DNA of 64,000 nt from Oscillospiraceae bacterium (GCA_017460955.1 JAFTZY010000005.1:1-64000); one strand, 5' to 3'; shown: positions 36,655 through 45,720, numbered from the stretch's first letter. Numbers and translations are program-made. The notes: a model not told the origin generated them from the letters alone.

Positions 36655-37587
36655 TTAATCCATGAACTTGCTCAGCAGCTTACTGATGAGCTTATTGCAG
36701 ACGAGCATGACGACGAACAGCACCATACAGATGGCGGAGGCATAGCCCATCTCGTAGCGCACCCAGCCGTAGTCGTAGGCATGGGTCATGATGGTGTGTG
36801 CCTTATAATCCGTACTCGGGAAGCCCACGAGGGACTGTGCCACGGTACCGGCGGTGAAGGAGCCGACGATCTGCATGACGGCTGCGAACATGAGCTGCGG
36901 GCCCATGGACGGGATGGTGATGTAGATCAGCTCCTGCCAGCGGTTCTTGATGCCCTCGATGGCACCTGCCTCGTACTGGCTCCGGTCAATGTTCTGGAAG
37001 CCTGCACGCAGGGCCAGGAAGCCGGCACCCAGCGAGATCCACAGCTGCACGATGATGACAGCGGCCAGCACATAGGAGCTGTCGGTCAGCCACTGGATGG
37101 GGGCGGTGATGAGTCCGAGGTTGAGCAGGACGGAGTTGAGATAGCCGTAGGAGTCACCCGAGAAAATGAGCTGCCAGATGGTGTAGACATTGGCCATGGA
37201 CGGCGCATAGAAGATCAGGGTGAAGATGGTCTTGAGCTTGGGATGCAGCTCGTTGATGAGCCAGGCGAGCAGGAAGCACAGCACATAGCTCAAAGGACCC
37301 GTGAACAGCGCAAAGACGAGCGTGACACGGATGGACTGGATGAAGATGCTGTCATTGAGAAACAGCGTGGTGTAGTTGGACAGCCCGATGAATTTCGGCA
37401 GCTGCACCATATCGAAGTCCGTAAAGCCCATGGGCAGGGACATCACGACCGGGATGATGGTAAAGACCAGGAACACCAGCATGAACGGTGCCATCATCAG
37501 ATAGCATTCCTTATTCTGTTTCACTTGCAGCCAGATGAGGCGTCGCTCCTCCTGTTTGGAGCGCTTGCCGATTTCAGCAGAATCCAA
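36655..37587 (-). CDS. Sugar ABC transporter permease (MalF/CUT1-like), first pair
   Basis: 310 residues from a TTG start at 37587, 8 bases after GGAGG; no ATG is better placed. Six helices; EAA loop SQYEAGAIEGIKNRWQELIYITIP. It lies 36 bases downstream of the binding-protein gene and pairs with the next permease to form the membrane channel. Confidence 0.92.
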   Translation of the reverse strand: MDSAEIGKRSKQEERRLIWLQVKQNKECYLMMAPFMLVFLVFTIIPVVMSLPMGFTDFDMVQLPKFIGLSNYTTLFLNDSIFIQSIRVTLVFALFTGPLSYVLCFLLAWLINELHPKLKTIFTLIFYAPSMANVYTIWQLIFSGDSYGYLNSVLLNLGLITAPIQWLTDSSYVLAAVIIVQLWISLGAGFLALRAGFQNIDRSQYEAGAIEGIKNRWQELIYITIPSMGPQLMFAAVMQIVGSFTAGTVAQSLVGFPSTDYKAHTIMTHAYDYGWVRYEMGYASAICMVLFVVMLVCNKLISKLLSKFMD

Positions 37588-37623
37588 ATGAGATCCCTCC
37601 TTCTTGAGAAATAGATGTCACAG

Positions 37624-40572
37624 TTATGTGGGAAGTCCCAGGTTTTCACGCTTTCTGGTGATCTCGGCGTTGATGTCACGGTTGTACCAGAGCAGTGTAT
37701 CACGGGGATTCTCATAATTGTTGACGGTTTCACGGAATGCATTCATGACATTTCTGGTCACGGCATAGGAGGCCGGGATGATCGGGATCTCCCGGAGCTC
37801 ATCCTGCGCATCGAGCAGGATCTGCTGCTCCTCCTTCGACCAGGACAGCTGGGTGAGCGCTTCACGGTTGGCCGTGGTGTAGCGTCCGAGCTGACCGAGC
37901 AGGCCCTCGATCTGGGTGCCGTACTCGACCTGGACGTCCGTGGAGGTGAACCACTTGAGGAATTCCCAGGCGCCGTCCACATCCTTGCACTTGTTGAAGA
38001 TGACCGCACCGGAGGAGGTGGAGTTGACCGCATGGGAGACGGTCCCGTCCTCCCGCAGGGTGCCGGGCACCTTGGTGAAGCTCCACAGGCCCTTGATCTC
38101 GGGGGAGGCCACAGTGAGCTGGTTAAAGAACGAGTAGTCGGAGATGACGATCGGATATTCACCCGTGCGGAAGCGGTTGAAACCGTCGTAGGTCTGCTCG
38201 AAGCCGTACTTCGTATACAGATCCGTCCACTGCTCGAAGGCCTTGACGGCGATGATGTCGTCAAAATTGGTCTGCGTCATATCCGCATTGTAATAGTTCA
38301 GGTCATTCTGCAGCATGAGGGTCGCAAAGGTATGGCCGGATTCGGTCGCCGCCGAGATGGTGGCGTTCGTACCGGATACGACCGGCAGCACCAGACCCAT
38401 ATACATATAATTACGCTGGAGTGCGGGGAGCATGTCGATCACATCGTCCCAGGTCTCCGGCGGGGCCGTAAAGCCCATTTCGGAGAGGATGTCCTTGCGG
38501 TAGAACATCATGGCCCAGCTCTGCGTCAGCGGCAGGCCGTAGCAGCCGTCCTCGTACTGGTAGGGCACGGTCGCATATTCCTGGAAGCGTCCGGTGACCT
38601 CCTCATAGTCCTGGAACTGGGTCAGATCCACCAGCAGGCCGCGGGCTGCCAGGTTCACGGGGAACTCACCGCCCAGGAAGAGCGCCACATCCGGTCCCTT
38701 GCCGGCGAGTGTGGCCTCCACGACACCGCCGACCACGAGGTTCACGGCAATGTCGGTATCGTACTCCATCATGAATTCGGACTCCACGAGGGACTTGACG
38801 ACCTGTGCCTGGTCACGGCCGAGGCTGACCCAGACATTGATCGCATCGCCGCTCTCGACGTCGGAGAGGTTGGTGTAGTCCTCAAAGAAGGAGCTGTAGA
38901 AGCGCTTCCAGCTGTAGCCCATGGACTTGAACACGTTCGCCTTGACGGTGCCGAACTGCTGGTCCTTGGAGGCGATCTCGATGTAATCGACCTCCAGGGG
39001 CTGGCCGCGGTAGTCGATCATCCACGCGGAGAGCGCGGTGATGTTGTCCTTGATCTGGGACAGATAATCCGGGATCTTCAGCGGCTTTTCGACACAGTTG
39101 TCGAGCACGAGGTACATACGCTCAAGGGACGCAGCCTCCGAGCCCTCGGAGCCTGCAAGCGTTTCGATGTCGTTCTGGATGCGCTTGAGGTCGTTCGAGA
39201 GACGCTCGAACTCGGAAACCAGCTCCGGGATGCGCTCATGCACATAATAATCGGTGTACTTATCCGGTGAGGGACCGGTGATCATCAGGATCTTCCGGTA
39301 GTAGGTATTGATGTCGAGCACGGCGGCATCGAGCACGCGCATGGACTCGCCGATCTCACCGGGCATGACCTCGAGCGTCAGGGTATGATCCTGACCGCCC
39401 GTCAGGTACACATACAGGTCCTCGCCGCTCTCCTGCTTGGGGGACACGACCTGCCACTTGGAGTCGTAGTAGAACTTGATCTGATCGAGCTCCTCGCACG
39501 GTACCTCCCCGTCCACATAGAGCCGGCGGTTCGAGTAGAAGCCGCGCATCTCGTTCTGGCGGGACTTGATGCCGATGCGGTACCAGCCGTCATTCGGAAG
39601 CTCCGCGGCAGGCACCGTCCAGGTGACCGTCTGCATGGCCTTGTTCCAGTTGCCCGAGCCGATGGTGTTGTACACGGTCTTGGAGGGGCTGGAGGGGGAG
39701 GCCAGATAGCTGGAATTGTCGGAGGTCGGGTAGAGCGTCGAATCGCTCTTATAGGTCGCTGCCTCACCCTCGATGCGGATGAAGGTCGAGGGGGTGGAAT
39801 CGACGGTCACGCCGGAGTCCACGCTCTGGCAGTAGGCCGTATAATCCGGCAGTGCCTCCGGATTGCACAGGCGGAAGGATTCCAGCGCAAAATAGCCCTT
39901 GGCGATCTCGAAGGTGATGTCATGGCTGCCCTCCTCGAGGTAGAAGATCAAAGGATCGTTGAACAGGCCGTCCACGTCGAGCAGGGGCGTATCCATCCAC
40001 ATGCCCAGCTGCTTCTGGGGCGGACGGACCTGGTTGCCCTTCGAGTCGAGCCGGATCTCCTCGGCGTTGACATAGACCTTGTTGAGGGTCGCACGGCTTG
40101 CCGTATCGTAGGGGGACTGCCCGTCAATGAGGATGGAGAACTCGATGTTCGCCATATTCGACGGGATGGGCAGGTACGAAAAGCGCATGGTATAGATGCC
40201 CGTTTCCGGCACATCCACGGTATAGCTCACATCGCCGTCCGCCGAGTTCCAGATGAGGACATTGTCGCGGTTCTCCTGGCCCTCATATTCCCCGCCGTAG
40301 CTGCCCACGGACACATCCTCGCCCTCGCCGCTGTGCATGGCGGTATAGCTGTCACCGCTGACGATCACCTCGGCATCCGGGCGGGCCTCCCCGGCATATG
40401 TATCATAGTAATCACTGTAGGTCCGCTGCTCGGTATAGAGCAGGTCGGCCTGTACCTCCTCCGGCTGCACTGCCGCATCGGAAGGCTCCGCACTGTCCGC
40501 CAGCGCCGGCAACGGCAGCACGGCTGCCTGCGAAGCCAGCAGCGCCGCGAGCAAAAAGCCCGCCAGCCGCAT
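37624..40572 (-). CDS. Large extracellular solute-binding protein with N-terminal beta-sandwich modules
   Basis: 982 residues from ATG 40572, roughly twice the usual size. A signal peptide is present (LAGFLLAALLASQAAVLPLPALA) but no lipobox Cys. Residues about 100-220 and 290-430 look like two carbohydrate-binding beta-sandwiches (VDVPETGIYTMRFSYLP; WTVPAAELPNDGWYRIGIKS). A helical, coiled-coil-like section (about 440-560) follows, then a CUT1-type binding domain (about 570-980; GKGPDVALFLGGEFPVNLAARG, YGLPLTQSWAMMFYRKDIL). The start is uncertain: GGCGGAG lies 24 bases before the ATG, and codons ATT or CTG 6-8 codons upstream would give a better basic n-region (KSKRMR). First gene of the operon. 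Confidence 0.88.
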   Translation of the reverse strand: MRLAGFLLAALLASQAAVLPLPALADSAEPSDAAVQPEEVQADLLYTEQRTYSDYYDTYAGEARPDAEVIVSGDSYTAMHSGEGEDVSVGSYGGEYEGQENRDNVLIWNSADGDVSYTVDVPETGIYTMRFSYLPIPSNMANIEFSILIDGQSPYDTASRATLNKVYVNAEEIRLDSKGNQVRPPQKQLGMWMDTPLLDVDGLFNDPLIFYLEEGSHDITFEIAKGYFALESFRLCNPEALPDYTAYCQSVDSGVTVDSTPSTFIRIEGEAATYKSDSTLYPTSDNSSYLASPSSPSKTVYNTIGSGNWNKAMQTVTWTVPAAELPNDGWYRIGIKSRQNEMRGFYSNRRLYVDGEVPCEELDQIKFYYDSKWQVVSPKQESGEDLYVYLTGGQDHTLTLEVMPGEIGESMRVLDAAVLDINTYYRKILMITGPSPDKYTDYYVHERIPELVSEFERLSNDLKRIQNDIETLAGSEGSEAASLERMYLVLDNCVEKPLKIPDYLSQIKDNITALSAWMIDYRGQPLEVDYIEIASKDQQFGTVKANVFKSMGYSWKRFYSSFFEDYTNLSDVESGDAINVWVSLGRDQAQVVKSLVESEFMMEYDTDIAVNLVVGGVVEATLAGKGPDVALFLGGEFPVNLAARGLLVDLTQFQDYEEVTGRFQEYATVPYQYEDGCYGLPLTQSWAMMFYRKDILSEMGFTAPPETWDDVIDMLPALQRNYMYMGLVLPVVSGTNATISAATESGHTFATLMLQNDLNYYNADMTQTNFDDIIAVKAFEQWTDLYTKYGFEQTYDGFNRFRTGEYPIVISDYSFFNQLTVASPEIKGLWSFTKVPGTLREDGTVSHAVNSTSSGAVIFNKCKDVDGAWEFLKWFTSTDVQVEYGTQIEGLLGQLGRYTTANREALTQLSWSKEEQQILLDAQDELREIPIIPASYAVTRNVMNAFRETVNNYENPRDTLLWYNRDINAEITRKRENLGLPT

Positions 40573-40727
40573 TCTCTTGCTTTTCAGATCAATCTCCGCC
40601 TTTCTTCACTGCCGCACGGTGCGGCAGCATGGGATCATGGGATCATAGTGAACCCCGCAGTGTGCAGATTCTCCACTGTCCCCCCTCGGGGGACGGCAGT
40701 CCGTCTCCGCGCACCCATACAATTATT

Positions 40728-40757
40728 ATTATACCAGCAATCCCCCCCATCTGTCAA
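40728..40757 (-). promoter_or_regulatory. Sigma-A promoter of the transporter operon
   Basis: Minus strand TTGACA (40757-40752), 18 bases, TATAAT (40733-40728), about 156 bases upstream of the binding-protein start. The rest of the 40573-41034 gap holds a small palindrome (gccgcacggtgcggc, 40612-40626) and the ferredoxin promoter; no gene is seen. Confidence 0.8.
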
Positions 40758-40956
40758 GCGTTTTTCAAATATTTTACACAAAAATGTGATACGCCCCTTA
40801 TACAATCTGCACATTTCCGTGAAATTGCTGAAAATTGTGGTATTACTTAAATTATTGAACCAAATGTGGATTTTTTGACATATCGTTCTTTTATCCAGTC
40901 GGATGCAGCGCTTCTCCGCCAATTCATGCTCCAAAAAGGTTTTTTTCAAAAACCCC

Positions 40957-40984
40957 TTGATTTTTTCTGAAAATATGATAGAAT
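40957..40984 (+). promoter_or_regulatory. Promoter of the ferredoxin gene
   Basis: TTGATT (40957-40962), 16 bases, TAGAAT (40979-40984), about 50 bases upstream of ATG 41035. Confidence 0.6.
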
Positions 40985-41034
40985 AGTAGTAACAGGTGGG
41001 GCGTCCCTCCTGAAGAACAAACGGAGGTGTTAGT

Positions 41035-41205
41035 ATGGCATATCAGATCACAGATGCATGCATCAGCTGTGGTGCATGTGCAGACGAATGTCCGGTCAGC
41101 GCAATTTCTCAGGGTGACGACAAGTACGAGATCAACGCTGATGTATGTCTGGACTGCGGCGCTTGCGCTGGTGTCTGTCCCGTAGAGGCTCCTCAGCAGG
41201 CATAA
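41035..41205 (+). CDS. 2[4Fe-4S] ferredoxin
   Basis: 56 residues with GGAGG 7 bases upstream. It has two complete clusters of Cys: CISCGACADECP and CLDCGACAGVCP, the clostridial bacterial ferredoxin arrangement. It is a cytoplasmic low-potential electron carrier for pyruvate:ferredoxin oxidoreductase and hydrogenases in anaerobic fermentation. Codon use is plainer (less GC-rich at third positions) than neighbours, as expected for a highly expressed gene. Own promoter and terminator. Confidence 0.96.
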   Translation: MAYQITDACISCGACADECPVSAISQGDDKYEINADVCLDCGACAGVCPVEAPQQA

Positions 41206-41229
41206 GCACCTGAGGCCTCGGTAAACATC

Positions 41230-41272
41230 CAGAAAACGCACCCCTGCTTTGGCGGGGGTGCGTTTTTTGGGG
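41230..41272 (+). terminator. Intrinsic terminator of the ferredoxin gene
   Basis: Stem aacgcacccc paired with ggggtgcgtt across a short loop, followed by a run of T. Confidence 0.85.
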
Positions 41273-41476
41273 CATCCGGTATCTGTTTTCTGGAGAGAGG
41301 CTCCGGCAGAGCGCCCTCCCCCTGCCCCCTCCCTGAAGGGAGGGGGATGTGTGGGGGGGCTTCGCCCCCTGCCCCCAGCAGTGGCTTGCCGCCCCTGCAC
41401 CCTGCTCGGGACATGCTGTGCCCTGCAAGGCGGGGGTGTTCGGGGAATCCGGAGAGCCGAGCTCCCCTGCACGATA
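41273..41476. other. GC-rich intergenic stretch without a convincing gene
   Basis: It contains G/C-run palindromes (ccctccctgaagggaggg near 41330-41348; gggggcttcgccccc near 41355-41371). Open frames cross it in several phases, but none has a ribosome site or recognisable product. It resembles the palindrome stack at 26.1 kb in composition. Confidence 0.6.
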
Positions 41477-41508
41477 AAAGCCCGCCCCGTATCGTAGGGG
41501 CGGGCTTT
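41477..41508. terminator. Bidirectional intrinsic terminator
   Basis: A 12-bp stem aaagcccgcccc (41477-41488) with ggggcgggcttt (41497-41508); it serves the leftward DUF6055-like gene ending at 41519. Confidence 0.8.
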
Positions 41509-41518
41509 GTGATGCCGG

Positions 41519-44356
41519 TCAATAGGCAATATTCACCTCATAGTGCTGGCCGGTATACTCGGTCCTGTCACCGACAAGGTAATGCTGGAGCGCTATGATG
41601 TCCGTCAGGCTCAGCACGCCGTCACGGTTGCAGTCACCTGCAAACTGCTCCGCAGCGGTGTAACGCCCGGTCAACACATACTGCTTGAGCAGCGTCAGAT
41701 CCAGCACATTGAGCACACCGTTACCGTCAAGGTCGCCCGAGAATCCGGAAAGCGCACTCTCCTGTGCCGTCGGCTCCTCGGAGATGTCCTCGGTCTCAGT
41801 GTAATAGTACTCCGGATCACCGGCTGCCTTATAGTAGACTCGGAAATAATCCATCGAGCCGTTCATGGACTGGGAATTGTATCCGCCAAGACAGTAGGCA
41901 GCATCCTCGGAGAGCACATCCACGGGATCGGCCGTGACCGTACCGCTTGCCGTCTTGGTCTCCCGGCCGTTATTGGTCACGAGCGTGGCGGTATCGCCGT
42001 CAAGGATCACCCGGATCGTCACCCATTCGCCCGGCACATAGGCATCATCGATATACACCGCCTCGTCGGTGCCGCCGTTTTGCGCACCGAAGGTGATCCT
42101 GCCGTCCTTTGCAAAGAGCAGCACAGAGGTATCGGTATCGCCGAAGCGGAAGATGCCGTTAAAATCGTTATCCCGCATCAGCACGGCCGTCTGGTACTCG
42201 CCCTCACGCAGCGCCGCATAGGAGCTGTCGGCGAGGAGGCAGTCATCCTTCCCGTCAAAGGTGATGACGCCCCTGCCGGAGGTGCGGGTCTCCTCCCAGG
42301 CTGCGCCGTTCATGAGCGTGCCGTAGGTGGAATTGCGCACATCCTTCTGCATTTTCCCTGCCTCGGAGAATTCGAGGGCATTGTACTGCCCGTCCGTGTA
42401 GGTCCGGGAATTGACATATTTATCCGGTGTCGTCCAGCCGTAGATCGTCCCCTGTGTGAGGGACCGGCCGTTGTCCTCGTAGCAGTCGCCGTCGAGCACG
42501 GCCTGATTCGAGGCAGAGCCGTCTCCGAGTGCGAACGCCACGCCCTTGACGGTCGCATTGCCGCTGACCTTATAATTAACAAACACAAGGCCGCTTTCAA
42601 GCACTCTGGCATTGCCGGAGACCACGGCATTGCCCATCACGCCCGCATGGTCGGCCACGATGGCATAGTCCTTGACGGTGGCACGTTCTGCCACGATGGC
42701 ATGGCCCTTGATGACGGCATTGCCGGAGACATTGGCAGAGCCCGTGACCACGGCATAGTCATCGATGACGGCATTGCCGGTGACGGTCGCATTGCCGAGC
42801 ACCTTGGCATTCGGGCCGACATAGACGCTGTCTGCAACGGTCGCACCCGATGCGACAAAGCCGCCGCCGTTTGTATGGTAGCTGCCCCGCGATGCGGCGG
42901 CGGAGGGCTGCGTCTGCTGCATGCCGGCGCCCTCGATCGTTACGGCATACGGATAGCGGGTCTTGTTCTCGAACGGGAAATGGATCTCGTCATAGGGACT
43001 CTCGGTGTACGGCCAGCCCACGGGGCTCTTGACATAGGTATTGCTGTCGGGGGTGGCGGTCACGGTCAGGTAGGCGGCGCTGTCCGTGGAGGCGTCAAAG
43101 CGCATGGACATGGTATCGCCGTCGCTGAACAGGTCGGAATACCGTGTGGTCCCGTCACGCTGCTCGACAGCGATGCACGCACGCCAGTCCGCACCGGCCA
43201 CATCCGTGAGGCTCTCGAGCGTCACGGTGATCGTATCCCCCGTCACGGAAAGCGGCACGAGGTTTACGCCGAACTGCTGCGGTGCGCGTTCGGTGGGAAC
43301 GGCGTAGGTGTTCTCCTTCACCTGCTCGAGCACGGTGAAGATCTCGCCCCAGTTCCATGCGCTCTGCGACAGAAGCTCGTTCTGACGGCGGCGGTATTCG
43401 CTCTGCTGTCTGAAATCGAGCGTGGCCAGACGCTTGGCATAATGGCCGAGGGTATCCTTGATATCCGTACCGCCCAGGCGCTCGACCTCATCGTAGAGGT
43501 ACTCGCCCTTGCCGCCGTCCACGGTCGTGTCGCACTCCTGCATCAGGCGCTTGACAAAATCCGCGCCATAGTTGCCCAGATCGTCGGGATTTTCCGTCAG
43601 ATACTGGAAGAACACCCATGCGGAATAATTGTCACGGCCGGAGATGGGCGTAAAGCACAGGTTCTTCATATAGGTCTCGAAATAGTCCGTGGTGCCGGTG
43701 ACGGAGGCCCACTGGCTGTAGTAATCCGATGCCAGGAACTGCTCACGGTACCAGTTGGCCACGGATTCATAGAGGGAGGTGGCATAGGCATTGGAATTCC
43801 ACCCGCGCTGTGCGGCGGTCACGACATGTCCGAACTCATGGGGCAGCACCCAGGACGGATTCGGCGAATTCTGCATCGCACCCACGCAGCAGAACATGTA
43901 CGGGAATCCCTGGCTGTCATAGGCCATATAGGCCCAGTCATCGGTAAAATTGCTCAGGCCCGTGCCGGACAGGTAGAAATTGACCTTGTACTCGTTGCCG
44001 TCCCGGAGATCCAGATTCACGGACTGTGTGGGCGGATCCATGGCCAGGTCGTTCATGTACACATCCCAGCAGGCCTCGAGATTCTTGGCATTCTCCTGCA
44101 AAAAGCTCTCGGTGATCTTTGAGGAATCCGCGCCGTTCTTGCCCCAGATGAACTGGAAATGCTCGGACTCCCAGCGGTTGACATCCTCGTTCCGGCACAG
44201 GATATCCCGTGTTTGCAGCGTCGCCTGTGCCTGTACGGTCTGCATTGGTGCAGCCGTCACAGCCTGCACGGCCGATGCCGGCACGGCGGCGGCACACATG
44301 GTCAGTGCGCACACCCCGGCGAGGATACGGCAGATATGTTTTCTTTTTGCTCTCAT
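41519..44356 (-). CDS. Secreted metalloprotease-like (DUF6055-type) protein with left-handed-helix segment and C-terminal dockerin
   Basis: 945 residues from ATG 44356, 8 bases after AAGGGGG. Signal peptide to about 40. Residues about 45-400 form a zinc-peptidase-like domain with HEFGH at 173-177, resembling DUF6055 proteins. Residues about 500-600 are hexapeptide repeats with the G-N-A-x-V pattern (GNATVTGNAVIDDYAVVTGS, KGHAIVAERATVKDYAIVAD), as in left-handed beta-helices. A LamG-like beta-sandwich (about 690-860) follows, then a dockerin (DLDGNGVLNVLD and DCNRDGVLSLTD). It may be a cellulosome-borne peptidase or glycan-modifying protein. Catalysis is inferred only from HExxH. Confidence 0.85.
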   Translation of the reverse strand: MRAKRKHICRILAGVCALTMCAAAVPASAVQAVTAAPMQTVQAQATLQTRDILCRNEDVNRWESEHFQFIWGKNGADSSKITESFLQENAKNLEACWDVYMNDLAMDPPTQSVNLDLRDGNEYKVNFYLSGTGLSNFTDDWAYMAYDSQGFPYMFCCVGAMQNSPNPSWVLPHEFGHVVTAAQRGWNSNAYATSLYESVANWYREQFLASDYYSQWASVTGTTDYFETYMKNLCFTPISGRDNYSAWVFFQYLTENPDDLGNYGADFVKRLMQECDTTVDGGKGEYLYDEVERLGGTDIKDTLGHYAKRLATLDFRQQSEYRRRQNELLSQSAWNWGEIFTVLEQVKENTYAVPTERAPQQFGVNLVPLSVTGDTITVTLESLTDVAGADWRACIAVEQRDGTTRYSDLFSDGDTMSMRFDASTDSAAYLTVTATPDSNTYVKSPVGWPYTESPYDEIHFPFENKTRYPYAVTIEGAGMQQTQPSAAASRGSYHTNGGGFVASGATVADSVYVGPNAKVLGNATVTGNAVIDDYAVVTGSANVSGNAVIKGHAIVAERATVKDYAIVADHAGVMGNAVVSGNARVLESGLVFVNYKVSGNATVKGVAFALGDGSASNQAVLDGDCYEDNGRSLTQGTIYGWTTPDKYVNSRTYTDGQYNALEFSEAGKMQKDVRNSTYGTLMNGAAWEETRTSGRGVITFDGKDDCLLADSSYAALREGEYQTAVLMRDNDFNGIFRFGDTDTSVLLFAKDGRITFGAQNGGTDEAVYIDDAYVPGEWVTIRVILDGDTATLVTNNGRETKTASGTVTADPVDVLSEDAAYCLGGYNSQSMNGSMDYFRVYYKAAGDPEYYYTETEDISEEPTAQESALSGFSGDLDGNGVLNVLDLTLLKQYVLTGRYTAAEQFAGDCNRDGVLSLTDIIALQHYLVGDRTEYTGQHYEVNIAY

Positions 44357-44409
44357 GAAAAATTCCCCCTTATACATTCTTCAGCTTCTGTCACAAAGCT
44401 TCCGTCTTT

Positions 44410-44438
44410 ACTATAGCATATTTCCACCGGTTTGTCAA
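44410..44438 (-). promoter_or_regulatory. Promoter of the DUF6055-type gene
   Basis: Minus strand TTGACA (44438-44433), 17 bases, TATAGT (44415-44410). Confidence 0.78.
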
Positions 44439-44479
44439 TGATTTTTGTGAAAATCGCGCATAGTTCTACAATTTGTATA

Positions 44480-44521
44480 AAGCAAAGAGGACCCGTCCCC
44501 GATTCCGGGGCGGATCCTCTC
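44480..44521 (-). terminator. Intrinsic terminator of the lipoprotein gene
   Basis: An imperfect GC-rich stem (gaggacccgtcccc with ggggcggatcctc); on the minus strand it is followed by tttgcttt. Confidence 0.7.
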
Positions 44522-44538
44522 CAAAATGTTACGTTCTG

Positions 44539-45117
44539 TTATTTGCTGACGCTTGTCAGGTCCGCGCTTGTGATCGGCACCGTGATATGGGAGCCTCTGT
44601 CGGTGGTCTTGGGGATGTAGTGGAACTCCATCTCCTTGAAATCCGGATCGACCTCACAGGCCACATAGCCCGTGGCCGTCTCGCCCGGTGCCAGGTCCTG
44701 GGAGATGGCCTCCGTGCCGTAGAAGTCGTACAGCTCCTTCATGGCCGGGATCGTGCAGCACTCGTCGGACTGGTAGTAGGTCCCGTCCACGGTCAGGTCA
44801 AAGTTGTTCAGATAGCCCGCGCCCACCGTTTCCGAGGAGCCGTTCTGGATGGTCACATGGAAGAACAGGGCCTTTTTGCCGGTGCGCTCGATGGTGATGC
44901 CGGGGTCATCCACGGAATCGACCGTCATTGTCATATCGCCGTAGGTCGCGGCCGTACCGATGCTGGTCTTGACCTCCTCGTAGACGGCCTCCGTTGCCTG
45001 CGGTGCCTGTCCGCTGTCATAGAAGGTCTCGTCCCCCGTATTTCTGTCATGGCTGCAGCCCCCTGCCAGCAGCAGCATGGCACCGAGCAGCAGACATACT
45101 CCCTTTTTGCAATTCAT
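44539..45117 (-). CDS. Lipoprotein with DUF4352/DUF5067-like domain
   Basis: 192 residues from ATG 45117, 9 bases after a GGGGG site; ATG 45123 is 3 bases from it. The signal ends in a lipobox (LLLAGGCS), so the mature protein is tethered by a lipidated Cys at about residue 20. The following beta-rich domain (about 55-190: ALFFHVTIQNGSSETV, APGETATGYVACEVD) resembles the immunoglobulin-like DUF4352/DUF5067 fold, often found in exported proteins of unknown role. Confidence 0.85.
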   Translation of the reverse strand: MNCKKGVCLLLGAMLLLAGGCSHDRNTGDETFYDSGQAPQATEAVYEEVKTSIGTAATYGDMTMTVDSVDDPGITIERTGKKALFFHVTIQNGSSETVGAGYLNNFDLTVDGTYYQSDECCTIPAMKELYDFYGTEAISQDLAPGETATGYVACEVDPDFKEMEFHYIPKTTDRGSHITVPITSADLTSVSK

Positions 45118-45200
45118 ACGCATTATCCCCCGCAGCCGGTGTGCGGCCGCAGATTCTCCTTTCAAAGCAAGTTCCGTGTGCAGATCTGCACAGCAACTCT

Positions 45201-45229
45201 ATTATAGCATATTTTCTCCGCTTTTGCAA
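45201..45229 (-). promoter_or_regulatory. Promoter of the lipoprotein gene
   Basis: Minus strand TTGCAA (45229-45224), 17 bases, TATAAT (45206-45201), directly after the tadA stop codon. Confidence 0.75.
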
Positions 45230-45232
45230 GCA

Positions 45233-45709
45233 TTATCCGGCAGGATTTTTTCGTCTTGCCCGCAGATCACGGAAAAACTCCGAAAGCACGGCGCTGCACT
45301 CCTCTCCGAGCATACCGTATTCCACATGGGGACGGTAATTATACGGCAGATCGAACATGCGCTCGACGGAGATCACCGCCCCGCTCTTGGGGTCACTTGC
45401 GCCGAAGTACAGCTCGTCGATCCGTGCCTGGATGATGGCGCCGCTGCACATCGGGCACGGCTCGAGTGTGACATACATCGCGCAGTCCGGCAGCCGCCAG
45501 CCGCCCAGGCGCCGACACGCCGCATCGATGGCGATGAGCTCTGCATGGGCCAGTGCATGGCATGCTCCCTCCCGGGCATTACAGCCCTCGCCGACGATCT
45601 CGCCCGTTGAGCGCCGGACGATCACGCAGCCCACGGGGACCTCGCCGTTCTGCGCTGCCTGTGCGGCCAGCTCGAGCGCACGGCGCATGAAGCGCTCCTC
45701 CCCCGGCAT
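45233..45709 (-). CDS. tadA: tRNA-specific adenosine deaminase TadA
   Basis: 158 residues, GGGGG 7 bases before ATG 45709. The zinc-dependent deaminase motifs HAELIAID and PCPMCSGAI are intact, with the TadA-type GCVIVRR and LYFGASDPKSGA segments. It converts the wobble adenosine of tRNA-Arg(ACG) to inosine in the cytoplasm. It follows the frameshifted membrane gene by 11 bases and is probably co-transcribed with it. Confidence 0.95.
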   Translation of the reverse strand: MPGEERFMRRALELAAQAAQNGEVPVGCVIVRRSTGEIVGEGCNAREGACHALAHAELIAIDAACRRLGGWRLPDCAMYVTLEPCPMCSGAIIQARIDELYFGASDPKSGAVISVERMFDLPYNYRPHVEYGMLGEECSAVLSEFFRDLRARRKNPAG

Positions 45710-45720
45710 GGCGGCACCCC

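Noticed and set aside
35404..39270. Long plus-strand frames opposite the permease and binding-protein genes
   Set aside because: His/Asp/Gly-rich shadow translations without any family signature; the minus strand encodes recognisable CUT1 components.
40572..40600. Non-ATG (ATT or CTG) start for the binding protein
   Set aside because: GGCGGAG spacing and a better signal-peptide n-region make it possible, but such starts are rare; the ATG at 40572 was kept and the doubt recorded.
40924..41529. About 200-codon minus-strand frame covering the ferredoxin
   Set aside because: No ribosome site; the plus strand has a complete two-cluster ferredoxin with promoter and terminator.
41543..44122. Open frame of about 860 codons on the plus strand opposite the HExxH/dockerin gene
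   Set aside because: Antisense shadow with repetitive Gly/His/Asp composition and no ribosome site.
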